Of a stretch of DNA of 64,000 nt, positions 53,035 through 62,649 are shown piece after piece (position 1 is the stretch's first letter; each line of letters opens with the position of its first letter). Under the pieces are notes generated by a model. It was given only the letters and a program-made list of their open reading frames with translations. It made no database searches and was not told the origin of the DNA. Source of the DNA: Peptoclostridium acidaminophilum DSM 3953 (lineage in GTDB: Bacteria; Bacillota; Clostridia; Peptostreptococcales; Peptostreptococcaceae). Both the position numbers and the translations under genes were made by a program. Location of the stretch: positions 124,001 to 188,000 of the forward strand of contig NZ_CP007453.1 in the NCBI RefSeq assembly GCF_000597865.1. Reading direction: 5' to 3'.

Positions 53035-54915
53035 ATGGCAAGAGACAGTAGTAGCGTGGTTGCTAGAGTAGGACTCGATGACAGGGGTTTTCAAGAAGGC
53101 GTCAGCAAGATACAAAGAAGCCTGAAAGTGGTACAGAGTGAATTTGCAGCCGCAAGCTCAAAGCTTGGAGACTTTGGAAAATCTACTGAGGAATTAAAGC
53201 TAAAATCAGACAGCCTCAATAAGCAAGTGGAGCTACAAAAGGAAAAAGTGGCGGCATTAAGCAGGAGCTATCAGGAGAGCGTAGAGAAAAAGGGCGCAGA
53301 CGCCAAGGCAACAGAAAATCTAAAGATTAAGCTAAATTACGCCAATGCAGAGCTCGGAAAAATGCAGCAAGAGCTCAAAGAGACAACAAACGAGCTCAAG
53401 ATCAAAAGCTCTGCGTGGCACAAGCTCTCCGAAAGCATGGACAAGGCTGGAGAAAAGATGAAATCCATGGGCGACAAGATGTATTCAGTAGGCAGCAAGC
53501 TATCTACTGCTGTCACCTTGCCGATTGTAGGCATAGGCAGTGCCGCCACTAAAATGGCCATGGAAGCAGTGGAATCAGAAAATCTCTTTGATGTTGCAAT
53601 GGGCTCTATGGCTGGGCAGGCTAGAGCGTGGTCTGAGGAGACATCAAAGGCTCTTGGGCTTAACGCGTATAGTGTTAGAAACAGCATGGCCACATATAAC
53701 GCCATGCTCACATCCATGGGGCTCACATCAGATGAGTCCTTGAAGATTTCAGAGAGCCTGACTCAGCTTTCATATGACATGGCATCCTTCTACAACCTAA
53801 AGCCGGAAGAAGCATTTGAAAAACTAAAGTCAGGAATCTCAGGAGAAGCGGAGCCCCTAAAGGCGCTGGGTATCCTGGTTAACGATACAACCATAAAGAC
53901 ATACGCATACACACATGGTATCGCCAAGCAAGGCGAAGAGCTGACGGAGGCTCAAAAGGTGCAGGCAAGATACGGAGCAATAATGGAGGCCACCAAGAAC
54001 GCACAGGGCGACCTTGCCAGAACAATGGACAGCCCCACAAACAAACTCAGGATAATGAAGGAGCAGGCGCAGCAGATAGGCATACAATTCGGCCAGCTTT
54101 TAATACCTATACTTGAAAAACTCATAGCAGTCATAAAGCCTTTGCTGGATAGATTCCAAGGGCTTTCAAAAGAGCAGCAGGACATGGTAATTAAAATCGC
54201 CATGATTGCAGCAGCCATAGGACCTGTAATTGCTGTGATTGGGAAGGTGGTGGCCATTGTCGGGGCAGTATCTTCGGCATTTGGCGCAGCATCAGGAGCC
54301 ATAGCAGCAGCCGGAGGCGCCTTTGCCATAATAACAGGCCCTGTTGGAATAGCAGTCGGAGTCATAGCAGGGCTTATCGCTATAGGTGTAGCGCTCTATA
54401 AAAACTGGAGCACCATAAAATCGACAGCAGCAACTGTCTGGAATGGAATAAAGACAGCTATTGAAAATCCGATAAACGCCGCAAAGAACACAGTGAGAAA
54501 TGCAGTGGATTCTATCAGAAACTTCTTTAAAAATCTCAAGATACCGGAGATAAAAATACCCAAGATAAAGCTGCCTCACTTTGAACTGAAGGGCAAATTC
54601 AGCCTAAGCCCTCCGCAGGTACCGAAGCTAAATGTAAACTGGTACTCAAGCGGAGGCATATTCAGCAGCCCTAGCATCATAGGAGTCGGAGAAGCCGGAA
54701 AGGAAGCTGTGGTCCCAATTGACAAGCTGGACGAGATTATCGCAAGATCACTTGAAAAGGCAGGAATAAGAGCAGATTTTAATGGGCAGGAAAGCATTTC
54801 AAAAAATAACAGCATCACTAATAACTATGAAATCACAATCAACAATCCAAAGCCTGAAGCGGCGCCTGACAGCACCAGAAGAGTACTTCTTCGCCAGTCT
54901 TACGGGCTAGGATAA
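53035..54915 (+). CDS. Tail tape measure protein
   Basis: A 626-residue protein that sets tail length. The first 140 residues are coiled coil (SDSLNKQVELQKEKVAALSR). Next is the conserved TP901-1-type tape measure core with MATYNAMLTSMGLTSDESLK and LKALGILVNDTTIKTYAYTH. A strongly hydrophobic Ala/Ile-rich run follows (residues about 395-460), probably two or three membrane-inserting helices. The C-terminal end has EAGKEAVVPIDKLDEI. The ATG at 53035 behind AGGAGGTGATG is chosen over 52999. By the rule of about 0.15 nm per residue, the tail would be near 90 nm. Confidence 0.9.
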   Translation: MARDSSSVVARVGLDDRGFQEGVSKIQRSLKVVQSEFAAASSKLGDFGKSTEELKLKSDSLNKQVELQKEKVAALSRSYQESVEKKGADAKATENLKIKLNYANAELGKMQQELKETTNELKIKSSAWHKLSESMDKAGEKMKSMGDKMYSVGSKLSTAVTLPIVGIGSAATKMAMEAVESENLFDVAMGSMAGQARAWSEETSKALGLNAYSVRNSMATYNAMLTSMGLTSDESLKISESLTQLSYDMASFYNLKPEEAFEKLKSGISGEAEPLKALGILVNDTTIKTYAYTHGIAKQGEELTEAQKVQARYGAIMEATKNAQGDLARTMDSPTNKLRIMKEQAQQIGIQFGQLLIPILEKLIAVIKPLLDRFQGLSKEQQDMVIKIAMIAAAIGPVIAVIGKVVAIVGAVSSAFGAASGAIAAAGGAFAIITGPVGIAVGVIAGLIAIGVALYKNWSTIKSTAATVWNGIKTAIENPINAAKNTVRNAVDSIRNFFKNLKIPEIKIPKIKLPHFELKGKFSLSPPQVPKLNVNWYSSGGIFSSPSIIGVGEAGKEAVVPIDKLDEIIARSLEKAGIRADFNGQESISKNNSITNNYEITINNPKPEAAPDSTRRVLLRQSYGLG

Positions 54916-54929
54916 CGGGAGGTGATAAT

Positions 54930-55736
54930 GTGTCAGGTCAGAAATGGAGCTTTGCAGGAGTCGATTTAAATACAAAAGGATGGTCCGTTATTGAAGTGCC
55001 TGAAGGTATAGGGACAGTCGGACTTAGAGGCAGCAATATACAAATACCATTCCAGGACGGCAAGCACTGGATCAAAAAGCGCTACGAAGAAAGGATAGTA
55101 ATGCTGCCTATGTGGGTCAGAGGATTGGATCCTGTAACAGGGAAAGTGCCAAGCGGAGTAAGCTTGGATGAACAGCTTTATGAGAACATAGACTTTCTAA
55201 GCAGGCTATTTGGCAAAAGAGGAGAGCATACTCTTAAAAGAACACTTCCAGATGGGTCGGAAAGGGAAGCACTGGCAGAGGTGTATAAGCAGGTCAACTT
55301 TGTAAAAAGCATGCCCGGTTATGCCAAATTTGCCGTTGAATTCTTGCTTTCGGATCCGTTTTTCTATGATACTCAGAAAACGCAGGAGACTAAACAGGTC
55401 AGCAATACTTCTTACGAGTGGACTCATAACAATCCGGGAACGGCTCCGGCTACAGACGTTGTAATTACTCTTAGCGGGCCCATGGAATCCCCAAAACTCG
55501 AGTGCCTTGGCAGCAATTTATGGCTTCAGTTTCAAGGTAGCATAGGCAGCGGGGAGAGCGTGGTTATAAATGCTGGTGATTTCACATGCAAGAAAGGATC
55601 TTCTAACATGATTTCTGCAATAAAGCATGGGGGAGATGCCTGCTGGTTCATTCTCGAGTCAGGATACAACCAACTGCGAATAAGTGGAGCTTCTGGCGGC
55701 AGCGTAAAGCTCGAATACTATCCGGCATATTTTTAA
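54930..55736 (+). CDS. Distal tail protein (Dit-like)
   Basis: A 268-residue protein of the siphovirus Dit / tail component family. It includes VDLNTKGWSVIEVPEGIGTV near its start and VEFLLSDPFFYDTQK, a typical phrase before the C-terminal carbohydrate-binding-like part. GGGAGGTGA precedes the GTG start. It forms the hub between tail tube and tip. Confidence 0.85.
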   Translation: MSGQKWSFAGVDLNTKGWSVIEVPEGIGTVGLRGSNIQIPFQDGKHWIKKRYEERIVMLPMWVRGLDPVTGKVPSGVSLDEQLYENIDFLSRLFGKRGEHTLKRTLPDGSEREALAEVYKQVNFVKSMPGYAKFAVEFLLSDPFFYDTQKTQETKQVSNTSYEWTHNNPGTAPATDVVITLSGPMESPKLECLGSNLWLQFQGSIGSGESVVINAGDFTCKKGSSNMISAIKHGGDACWFILESGYNQLRISGASGGSVKLEYYPAYF

Positions 55737-55752
55737 GAAATGAGGTGATTTA

Positions 55753-56616
55753 ATGTATCCAGCAGTTTTAGAACACAGGATAGCATATGACATAGATGGA
55801 ACTGAAGTAGGTTATAGGTATATGAGCGATGTTTCGCTTTCTACTATATTTGGCAACGGCGTGAGCAGCTGGCTAGACAGCCAGAGCAAACAGAACCTAA
55901 ACAGAGAAGACAGGGCTCAGGAATGGGGAAAGTACGACAATGATCCGGGCCTTGCTTTTTGGTTCTTTTTTCCTGAGCTAAGAGAGATTAATAAAATGGG
56001 CATTCAGTATCCTGCAAGTGGAATCAGCAATCCCACAGAAAGGCTTATTCAAGGCTCAGTAGATACGACAAACGGCATGGATGGAACCTGGGAAACGGCT
56101 GTGTATTCATATCCTACTCCCACTGCTGATTTGGACAACTGGAGAGACAGCATGTTTACAATATCCTTCTCAGGCCCAGTCAAAGCACTGCGTTTTGGGA
56201 TAAGGCACTCAAGTGCAGCTGAAATAATAAAGGTCTGTGGCATTCACATATATGGCAGAAAAGCTGCAGGCGAGCAAGTAGATGATTTGGCTTTCTGCGA
56301 TGCTTCGGGAAATGAGCTTACATCGCTAATCGACTGGGAAGATAGGCCTGAAGGAACTACTCAAATAAGATCAATCAAGATCAAGAATGCGAGTACGAGC
56401 AAAATAGCAAATGGCGTCAATTTGCAGCTAAATCACTCGGATTTTACCATGGCTTGGTCTTCTGATGGACCATGGCAGAGCGTACTTGACATTGCAAGCA
56501 TAGGCCCTGGCAGTCTAAGCAGCACAGTCTACATCCGGAACGCCTTACTTCCTCCACTGCTGACACTCGGACCAAAGTCGGCCAGGATTATTGCCACAGT
56601 TGGCAGCTGGGCATAG
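55753..56616 (+). CDS. Hypothetical tail-tip protein
   Basis: A 287-residue protein with no clear family. It has no signal peptide or membrane helix. The sequence is rich in S, T and G, in keeping with a beta-structured tail-tip protein, and its place between Dit-like and gp37-like genes supports that role. The ATG at 55753 follows GAGGTG. Confidence 0.65.
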   Translation: MYPAVLEHRIAYDIDGTEVGYRYMSDVSLSTIFGNGVSSWLDSQSKQNLNREDRAQEWGKYDNDPGLAFWFFFPELREINKMGIQYPASGISNPTERLIQGSVDTTNGMDGTWETAVYSYPTPTADLDNWRDSMFTISFSGPVKALRFGIRHSSAAEIIKVCGIHIYGRKAAGEQVDDLAFCDASGNELTSLIDWEDRPEGTTQIRSIKIKNASTSKIANGVNLQLNHSDFTMAWSSDGPWQSVLDIASIGPGSLSSTVYIRNALLPPLLTLGPKSARIIATVGSWA

Positions 56617-56630
56617 GCAGGTGAACTAAC

Positions 56631-59501
56631 ATGGGCTTACCCGGAATAAATCTAGTTTCGCCAGGAGATCTATACAGCAGCACAGTCTTAACGTTGCACT
56701 TTGATGCGACATATACAGATAGCCTTGATAAGCTCGTAGCTACAGAGGTTATCATAGAAGTCGACAGCGTGAACACATTTGATAGCGCAGACAAGAAAAG
56801 CAGCACCTTTTATAACGTGGCGTCCGGAGCAACCTGCAGGGCAGCTTTTTCATTAACAAGTGGAACTTGGTTTTGGCGAGCTACAGCCACCAATGCAAGC
56901 GGCAGCACTACATCGCAGACGCGTTCATTCTCAGTTGATTATGTCTTAAAGCGAAGCTTGTATCAGATAGAAAACGTGGCAAAATTCGGGCCTGCCTGGA
57001 CAAGAAAGCGGATGCTCCATCTGTTTGAAAACGTTGCAAAGTATGGTCCGGATTGGACCAAGGTGCGCGGCCTGTACAATTACGAGAACATAACAAGTGA
57101 TCCGCCATTTCCATTCATAGAACGTTTGTCCACCACAAGGGCGGCTAAGGGAGCAGTTGTCACAGTATACGGTAATGGCTTTGGAGCAAAGGCAGAAACC
57201 GATACATCAAATACTGATAGGGCAGCAAGAGGCTATGGCGGACAGGTATACCTAGGCGAAATGCTCTGCAATGTCATCTCGTGGAGCTGGCAGCAGATTG
57301 TATTTCAAGTTCCCCAGGAAGCGGAAAACGGTGCTGTTAAGGTCAGACTTAATACTCCAAGTCCTCCCGGAATGCGAGACAGCAACGTAATCGGACTTGA
57401 AGTGTACGAATCGGAACCTGCGGATGATATAGGTATAGAGCTTTTTGTTTGCGGCAAGAATAATCCTAACACTATACTTTGCCAGCTTGACGGAGCAAGA
57501 AACAAGTCATTCCAGGTGCTTCTCAACAATCCCGGCAGCGGTAAGTTCTCAATAAGTAGATATGATGAAAAGGGAGGCAATCGTGAGTATGTGGCAGATC
57601 AAAACTACATCCTCTGCAGGCTCGACGGCGTTGACCTGTTCAAGTGGATCATAGAAGCTAGAAAGCCTTCGTATGTTGACGATAGCGAGCAGCAGATGAT
57701 AGAGGTAAGCGGCAGAGGAGTCCTCTCGCTGCTTGAGAGGGCGGTTGTTTATCCAGAAGGAATGCCTAGTCCGGAGACGCTTGAGCGCAGCTTCACTGAT
57801 ATGCACGGTGGTGCGATTCTAAGACAGCTTATATTGGAAGCGCAGCAAAGAGGATGCCTCCCAGGAGTTGTTCTAGACTGGTCTGCAGACAAGGACTCGC
57901 TTGGCAATCCGTTTGAGGATATGAGCAACATATCCTTTCATGCGGGAACACCTATTTCACAGGTAATAACAAAGCTCAGCGAAGGCATGGGCCTTTTCGA
58001 CATAGAGATGACCCCGAGCCTGCATCTGAGGCTCTATAAAGTCAAAGGCAGCGACAAGTACGATACGGTAAAATACCGTCCCGGTCAGGCTATCATAAGA
58101 CACGAAAACCAAAGCGACAGCACTGGTGTGACAAATGCCTTGCTAGTGGAAGGAGAAGATGGCAGCCTTGTTGAGACTATGCACCCGACCAGCCAAAACG
58201 ACTACGGAAGGCGGGAAGGATATCTTCAAGCCAGGAATATTGCAAGCGATTGGGCAAAGCTCCAAGACTACGGGCAGATGTTTCTAAGAAGCGCGGCACA
58301 GGTCAGCTGGGGTATACAGGGAACTGTGGTGAAATTCACAGACTCGCTCGGGAGCAAGCTAAAGCCTTTTGAAACATTTATGCACGGAGACTGGATAGGC
58401 TGGTACATACCTCCTGAAGGAATGGACACTGCGGGATTTGACGGCAAGGTGAGAGTCAAGGGAATAACCTGCGAGGAAGATAGTGAAACAGGATTTGTTA
58501 GGTATGTGCTAGAGCTTAACAACATAATGCTCGAACATGAAATTAAGATGGCACAGCTTGTTGAACGACTATCGATGTTTACAAAGGACAGCGTGCTGTC
58601 AAACCCGGCAACACAGACTCCTGCAAACATCAGCCACAATCACACGCATTCGACGCTGCTAGGCTTGGATGTGGACGACCATCTTCAGTATTACAACGAG
58701 GCAAGGCATGCGGCTGATTCGCACAGCAGCATACAGAGAGTATCAAGCATTAAAAGGTCGGGCGGAAACGCACTTACTGGGGATGTCACATTTATTGCTG
58801 GAAGCAACGTATCCATCTCACAAAATGATGCGCAAAAAAGTATTACAATTTCATCAAGCTCGGGCGGCAGTGGAACTAGTTATCAGAATCCCATAGACAT
58901 TCCGCCATCAAATCCTCATAGCATGGATGATGAATTCGATGATGACACAATTGATGTAAGGTGGAACTGGGTAAACCAAGGATCGGGTGCAGTTACAGAG
59001 GAAAAAGGATATTTGAAAATATTGATTCCGGGCAACTCATCGGCACTTGTAAGAGGTGTTGTGCAGACAGCGCCAAGCGGAGACTTTACTGTTACGGCAA
59101 AGCTTCTAGGCAGCGATAAGGTGGGGTCGTATTTTAAATATGGCATAATTCTTTCGGAATCTCTAACTGGGAAGCAAAAGTTTTTGAACCTTGAATCAAC
59201 AGGAGTCGACCAATCTCCAAACGTAATGTGGGAGGATTACAATACTTCAACAAGCAGAAACACATACTCGCGTTATGGCAAAGGATTCACTATCGGGTAT
59301 CTTAGGGTAAAAATCTACAATGATGCTGGAACATGGAAGGCAAATCTTATGTATTCTCCAAATGGCATAGCATTCCCACAACATGCATCGGGGATAGTCG
59401 TGGGATTTAAGCCGGGTTATGTAGGGCTTGGAATAAATAATGAAAATGCTTCGTCAGCCTTTGCAGGATATTTTGATTGGATTAGAATCACAGAGCCTTA
59501 G
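56631..59501 (+). CDS. Large tail-tip protein with a gp37-like region
   Basis: A 956-residue multi-domain protein. The N-terminal 100 residues are fibronectin-like. An IPT/TIG-type domain follows (ERLSTTRAAKGAVVTVYGNG, about residues 165-265). A ReqiPepy6 gp37-like tail region follows (KNKSFQVLLNNPG-like wording and VDLFKWIIEARKPSYVDDSE, about residues 280-640). The end (DDEFDDDTIDVRWNWVNQGS onward) is a lectin-like beta-sandwich. Such proteins join the baseplate and often bind the host surface. The stop codon lies inside the terminator hairpin. Confidence 0.75.
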   Translation: MGLPGINLVSPGDLYSSTVLTLHFDATYTDSLDKLVATEVIIEVDSVNTFDSADKKSSTFYNVASGATCRAAFSLTSGTWFWRATATNASGSTTSQTRSFSVDYVLKRSLYQIENVAKFGPAWTRKRMLHLFENVAKYGPDWTKVRGLYNYENITSDPPFPFIERLSTTRAAKGAVVTVYGNGFGAKAETDTSNTDRAARGYGGQVYLGEMLCNVISWSWQQIVFQVPQEAENGAVKVRLNTPSPPGMRDSNVIGLEVYESEPADDIGIELFVCGKNNPNTILCQLDGARNKSFQVLLNNPGSGKFSISRYDEKGGNREYVADQNYILCRLDGVDLFKWIIEARKPSYVDDSEQQMIEVSGRGVLSLLERAVVYPEGMPSPETLERSFTDMHGGAILRQLILEAQQRGCLPGVVLDWSADKDSLGNPFEDMSNISFHAGTPISQVITKLSEGMGLFDIEMTPSLHLRLYKVKGSDKYDTVKYRPGQAIIRHENQSDSTGVTNALLVEGEDGSLVETMHPTSQNDYGRREGYLQARNIASDWAKLQDYGQMFLRSAAQVSWGIQGTVVKFTDSLGSKLKPFETFMHGDWIGWYIPPEGMDTAGFDGKVRVKGITCEEDSETGFVRYVLELNNIMLEHEIKMAQLVERLSMFTKDSVLSNPATQTPANISHNHTHSTLLGLDVDDHLQYYNEARHAADSHSSIQRVSSIKRSGGNALTGDVTFIAGSNVSISQNDAQKSITISSSSGGSGTSYQNPIDIPPSNPHSMDDEFDDDTIDVRWNWVNQGSGAVTEEKGYLKILIPGNSSALVRGVVQTAPSGDFTVTAKLLGSDKVGSYFKYGIILSESLTGKQKFLNLESTGVDQSPNVMWEDYNTSTSRNTYSRYGKGFTIGYLRVKIYNDAGTWKANLMYSPNGIAFPQHASGIVVGFKPGYVGLGINNENASSAFAGYFDWIRITEP

Positions 59502-59514
59502 GGCTCTTTTTTAT
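59492..59514 (+). terminator. Terminator overlapping the end of the tail-tip gene
   Basis: AGAGCC pairs with GGGCTCT around TTA, then six T. The stop codon lies within the loop. It should reduce readthrough into the lysis genes. Confidence 0.75.
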
Positions 59515-59540
59515 TTTAGGAAGTAAGGAGGAATAAAGAT

Positions 59541-59942
59541 ATGAAAGACATTTCAAACTGGAGTCAAATCGCATGCGCTATGATTGGTGCTTACTTAGGT
59601 TGCTTTTTAGGCGGTTGGGATGGATTTCTTTACGCATTGGTTGCCTTTGTAGTTATCGACTACTTAACGGGTGTTATGGTGGCGATCCTGGAAAAAAGGC
59701 TCTCAAGTGAAATCGGTGCAAAAGGCATTTTCAAGAAAGTCATGTTGTTTTCACTTGTAGCTGTAGCACACATTGTTGATGCTCAACTTATCGAATCAGG
59801 GAGCACTATTCGTACTGCGGTTATATTTTTCTATTTATCAAACGAGGGAATCAGCATACTTGAAAACGCCACAAAGATAGGGCTCCCTATACCTGAAAAG
59901 CTTAAAGCTGTTTTGATGCAGCTGAAAAAGGAGGAAAATTGA
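59541..59942 (+). CDS. Phage holin, phi29/Cp-1-type
   Basis: A 133-residue membrane protein of the toxin-secretion/phage-lysis holin family (Phage_holin_4). It shows a first helix (MIGAYLGCFLGGWDGFLYAL), then VVIDYLTGVMVAILEKRLSS, the family signature, and further helices to residue about 110. It opens the membrane so the amidase reaches the wall. The amidase gene follows at once. Confidence 0.9.
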   Translation: MKDISNWSQIACAMIGAYLGCFLGGWDGFLYALVAFVVIDYLTGVMVAILEKRLSSEIGAKGIFKKVMLFSLVAVAHIVDAQLIESGSTIRTAVIFFYLSNEGISILENATKIGLPIPEKLKAVLMQLKKEEN

Positions 59943-59943
59943 C

Positions 59944-60657
59944 ATGAAAATTAAAATATACCTTAGTCCGTCAAACCAGCCCAATAACAAATATTGCATA
60001 GGCAACACAAATGAAAAAGAGCAGATGGAGGATTTGGCAAAACGCATAAAGTGCATACTCGACAGCGAATATGAATGTGAAGTGATTATGGCCATGCTTT
60101 CTCTTGGGATTGGAATAGAAGGAAGAGCAAGTGAAGCCAAGGGCAAGAAATGCGATGTGTACCTTGCAATCCACTCCAACGCCGGGAATGGAAAGTCAGC
60201 CGGGGCAGTCGCTTTCTATAATCCAGGCAGCGTCACATCAAGAATATTAGCGACAAATATTGTAAAAGAGCTAAATGCGATATGTCCTATAAAAACTAAC
60301 AGAGGAATTTCAGTTGCAAGTGGATTGGAAGCCTTCAATGGCAAGGGCTATGGTGAAGTCAGAAACCCAGGGAATCTAGGAATGATAGCCGTGCTTGCTG
60401 AAACAGACTTCCACGACAATCCCCATACCGCCAAATGGATAATATCAAGCAAAGATGCAATCGCAAGGGCTTATGTAAATGCACTTGTAAGCACGTTCAA
60501 TATATCAAAGAAAAAAGCGGCAGCAACCTTGGACGGCAAGAAGGAACAGAAGCTTTACAGAGTACAGGTAGGAGCTTTTTCAGATGAAACAAATGCGCAG
60601 GCTATGCTTAAAAAGCTCAAGGTGGCGGGATTTGAGGGCTATGTCAAGCATGAGTGA
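59944..60657 (+). CDS. Endolysin, N-acetylmuramoyl-L-alanine amidase
   Basis: A 237-residue wall-cutting enzyme. Residues 1-180 are an Amidase_3 zinc domain, with CDVYLAIHSNAGNGKSAGAV, and a later AVLAETDFHDNPHTAKWI carrying the catalytic glutamate. The first zinc histidine site is less standard. Residues about 198-237 are a SPOR-like repeat (YRVQVGAFSDETNAQAMLKK) that binds peptidoglycan. The start is one base after the holin stop. It lyses the host. Confidence 0.9.
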   Translation: MKIKIYLSPSNQPNNKYCIGNTNEKEQMEDLAKRIKCILDSEYECEVIMAMLSLGIGIEGRASEAKGKKCDVYLAIHSNAGNGKSAGAVAFYNPGSVTSRILATNIVKELNAICPIKTNRGISVASGLEAFNGKGYGEVRNPGNLGMIAVLAETDFHDNPHTAKWIISSKDAIARAYVNALVSTFNISKKKAAATLDGKKEQKLYRVQVGAFSDETNAQAMLKKLKVAGFEGYVKHE

Positions 60658-60681
60658 TTTTTGAGTTGTGGAGGTTAGAAC

Positions 60682-61119
60682 ATGACTGTTGAACAGGAAC
60701 AAAGAATTAGACAAATGAGGCAGAGCGGACAAAGCTACTTACAGATTGCATCGGATCTGCTTATTTCGATAAACACAGTAAAATCCTATTGCCGGCGTAA
60801 TAACATTGGCGTTTCTAAAATTGAGAAAAAAGAACCAATGAAAGAAATACATACTGTCTGCAAACAATGCAAAAAACCGCTGGAGCAGGGGGTAAAGGGG
60901 CAGCCGAAAAAATTCTGCTCCGAGGAATGCCGCCGCGCATGGTGGAAGGCAAATGCCAATCAGGTTGTTAAAAGTGCATATTATAAGCTTACTTGTACCG
61001 AGTGTGGGAAAGAGTTCGAAAGCTACGGCAACAAAAATCGCAAATTCTGCACCCATGCATGTTACATAAAAAATCGATTTGAGAAAGTGAGGGCTTGCCA
61101 TGACAAAAGAGCAATTTGA
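60682..61119 (+). CDS. HTH and zinc-finger protein next to the recombinases
   Basis: A 145-residue protein with an N-terminal sigma-like HTH (QIASDLLISINTVKSYCRRN) and two zinc-binding blocks, CKQCKKPLEQGVKGQPKKFC and CTECGKEFESYGNKNRKFC. It is common beside serine recombinases of Firmicutes elements. It may control integration or excision. It overlaps the next small gene by 20 bases. Confidence 0.72.
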   Translation: MTVEQEQRIRQMRQSGQSYLQIASDLLISINTVKSYCRRNNIGVSKIEKKEPMKEIHTVCKQCKKPLEQGVKGQPKKFCSEECRRAWWKANANQVVKSAYYKLTCTECGKEFESYGNKNRKFCTHACYIKNRFEKVRACHDKRAI

Positions 61120-61255
61120 ACGTGAAAAGAACTATAGGATATCGATCGCTATCGCCAAGGAAATGCTCTCGAAAAGGATTATAAACGAGAGGGAATACAG
61201 CAAAATTGATAAAATGCTTGTTGCTAAATATAACCCTGTATTTGGAGGCTTGTAA
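61100..61255 (+). CDS. Small SHOCT-like protein, 51 residues
   Basis: A short gene whose product ends with the SHOCT-like pattern ISIAIAKEMLSKRIINEREY, then SKIDKMLVAKYNP. It overlaps the zinc-finger gene by 20 bases and lies 65 bases before the first recombinase. Small genes like this go with serine recombinases in many Firmicutes elements. Its role is unknown. Confidence 0.75.
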   Translation: MTKEQFEREKNYRISIAIAKEMLSKRIINEREYSKIDKMLVAKYNPVFGGL

Positions 61256-61320
61256 GCCTTAATAAGCTTGCTATGTATCAAAATCAGAGTTAACATGGTG
61301 CTTGAAAGGAGGAGCTTTCA

Positions 61321-62649
61321 ATGACCAGAATAATAAGGAAGATAACGCCTAAGGCGCCAAAAGCACCCATAAAAAAACGTGTTGCAGCTTATGCAAGGGT
61401 ATCGAGTGGCAAGGATGCAATGTTGCAGTCGTTATCAGCCCAAATAAGCTACTATAGCGAATTCATTCAAAAGCGTTATGACTGGGAGTATGCGGGGGTT
61501 TATGCAGATGAAGCGGCTACAGGTACTAAGGACAATAGAAAAGAGTTTCAGCGCCTTTTAAGCGACTGCAGAAGCGGCAAAATAGACATGGTAATAACTA
61601 AATCCATTTCCCGTTTTGCAAGAAACACCCTTACTGTGCTGGAAACGGTTAGGGAATTAAAGGGAATAAGCGTAGATGTATACTTTGAAAAAGAAAATAT
61701 TCACTCAATAAGTGGGGATGGAGAGCTGATGCTAACCATCCTCTCTTCTTTTGCCCAGGCGGAAAGCCTTTCTGTAAGCGAAAACTGCAAGTGGAGAATT
61801 AGAAAGCGTTTTGCAGAAGGGGAGCTTGTCAACCTGCGCTTCATGTACGGCTACCGCATTGAAAAAGGGAGAGTAGAGGTCAATCAGAAGCAGGCTAAGA
61901 TTGTCCGTATGATTTTTAATGACTATATTAGCGGCTTGGGATGCACAGCGATTGCAAACAAGCTGCGAAGGATGGGCATCCAAAGTTTAAGAGGCGGCAT
62001 ATGGAATTCAGACATTGTAGCCCAGATAATAAAAAACGAAAAATATATTGGCAATGCGCTGCTACAGAAAAAGCATGTGTCAAACCACCTGACAAAGAAA
62101 CTCATTGCAAACAAAGGAGTTCTCCCTAAATATTACGCAGAAGGCACACACCCACCAATAATTGACGCAGCAACCTTTCAACTGGCCCGGGAAATCATGG
62201 CGAAAAATTGGATCCTCAATGAGGGGAAAAAGGCTGCAGGAACATATCCGTTCACTTCAAAAATCAAATGCGGCAAGTGTGGGAAAAACTACAAGCGCAA
62301 AACCACTCATGGACAAGCTTTCTGGAATTGCTCGACTCACATTAAATATGGCAAAGAGGTCTGCCACACCAAACGTATACCTGAGTCGATTCTTTGCTTA
62401 GTGGCAGCAAATGCACTGGGGATTGAGGAATTTGATGAGGTGACTTTCAACCGCCAAATAGAGGAGATTCAGATTCCTGATGCGAACCTGCTTTTATTTG
62501 TTTTCAACGATGGGCGCACAGATCTAAGAGAATGGCAGAGCAAATCACGTAGTGAAAGTTGGAATGAGGAAGCAAGGGAAAAGGCCAGAATGCGCCAGAT
62601 TGAATACTTAGAAGGGAGGAAGGGAGAATGCGTACGGCACGTGCAGTAA
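61321..62649 (+). CDS. Large serine recombinase, first of a pair
   Basis: A 442-residue integrase. The resolvase domain has VAAYARVSSGKDAMLQSLSA, with the catalytic serine about residue 29, plus ITKSISRFARNTLTVLETVR. A Recombinase domain follows, then a zinc ribbon (IKCGKCGKNYKRKTTHG and CSTHIK...CHTK). There is only a short C-terminal end with no long coiled coil. AAGGAGGAG precedes the ATG. It probably integrates or excises the prophage together with its neighbour. Confidence 0.92.
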   Translation: MTRIIRKITPKAPKAPIKKRVAAYARVSSGKDAMLQSLSAQISYYSEFIQKRYDWEYAGVYADEAATGTKDNRKEFQRLLSDCRSGKIDMVITKSISRFARNTLTVLETVRELKGISVDVYFEKENIHSISGDGELMLTILSSFAQAESLSVSENCKWRIRKRFAEGELVNLRFMYGYRIEKGRVEVNQKQAKIVRMIFNDYISGLGCTAIANKLRRMGIQSLRGGIWNSDIVAQIIKNEKYIGNALLQKKHVSNHLTKKLIANKGVLPKYYAEGTHPPIIDAATFQLAREIMAKNWILNEGKKAAGTYPFTSKIKCGKCGKNYKRKTTHGQAFWNCSTHIKYGKEVCHTKRIPESILCLVAANALGIEEFDEVTFNRQIEEIQIPDANLLLFVFNDGRTDLREWQSKSRSESWNEEAREKARMRQIEYLEGRKGECVRHVQ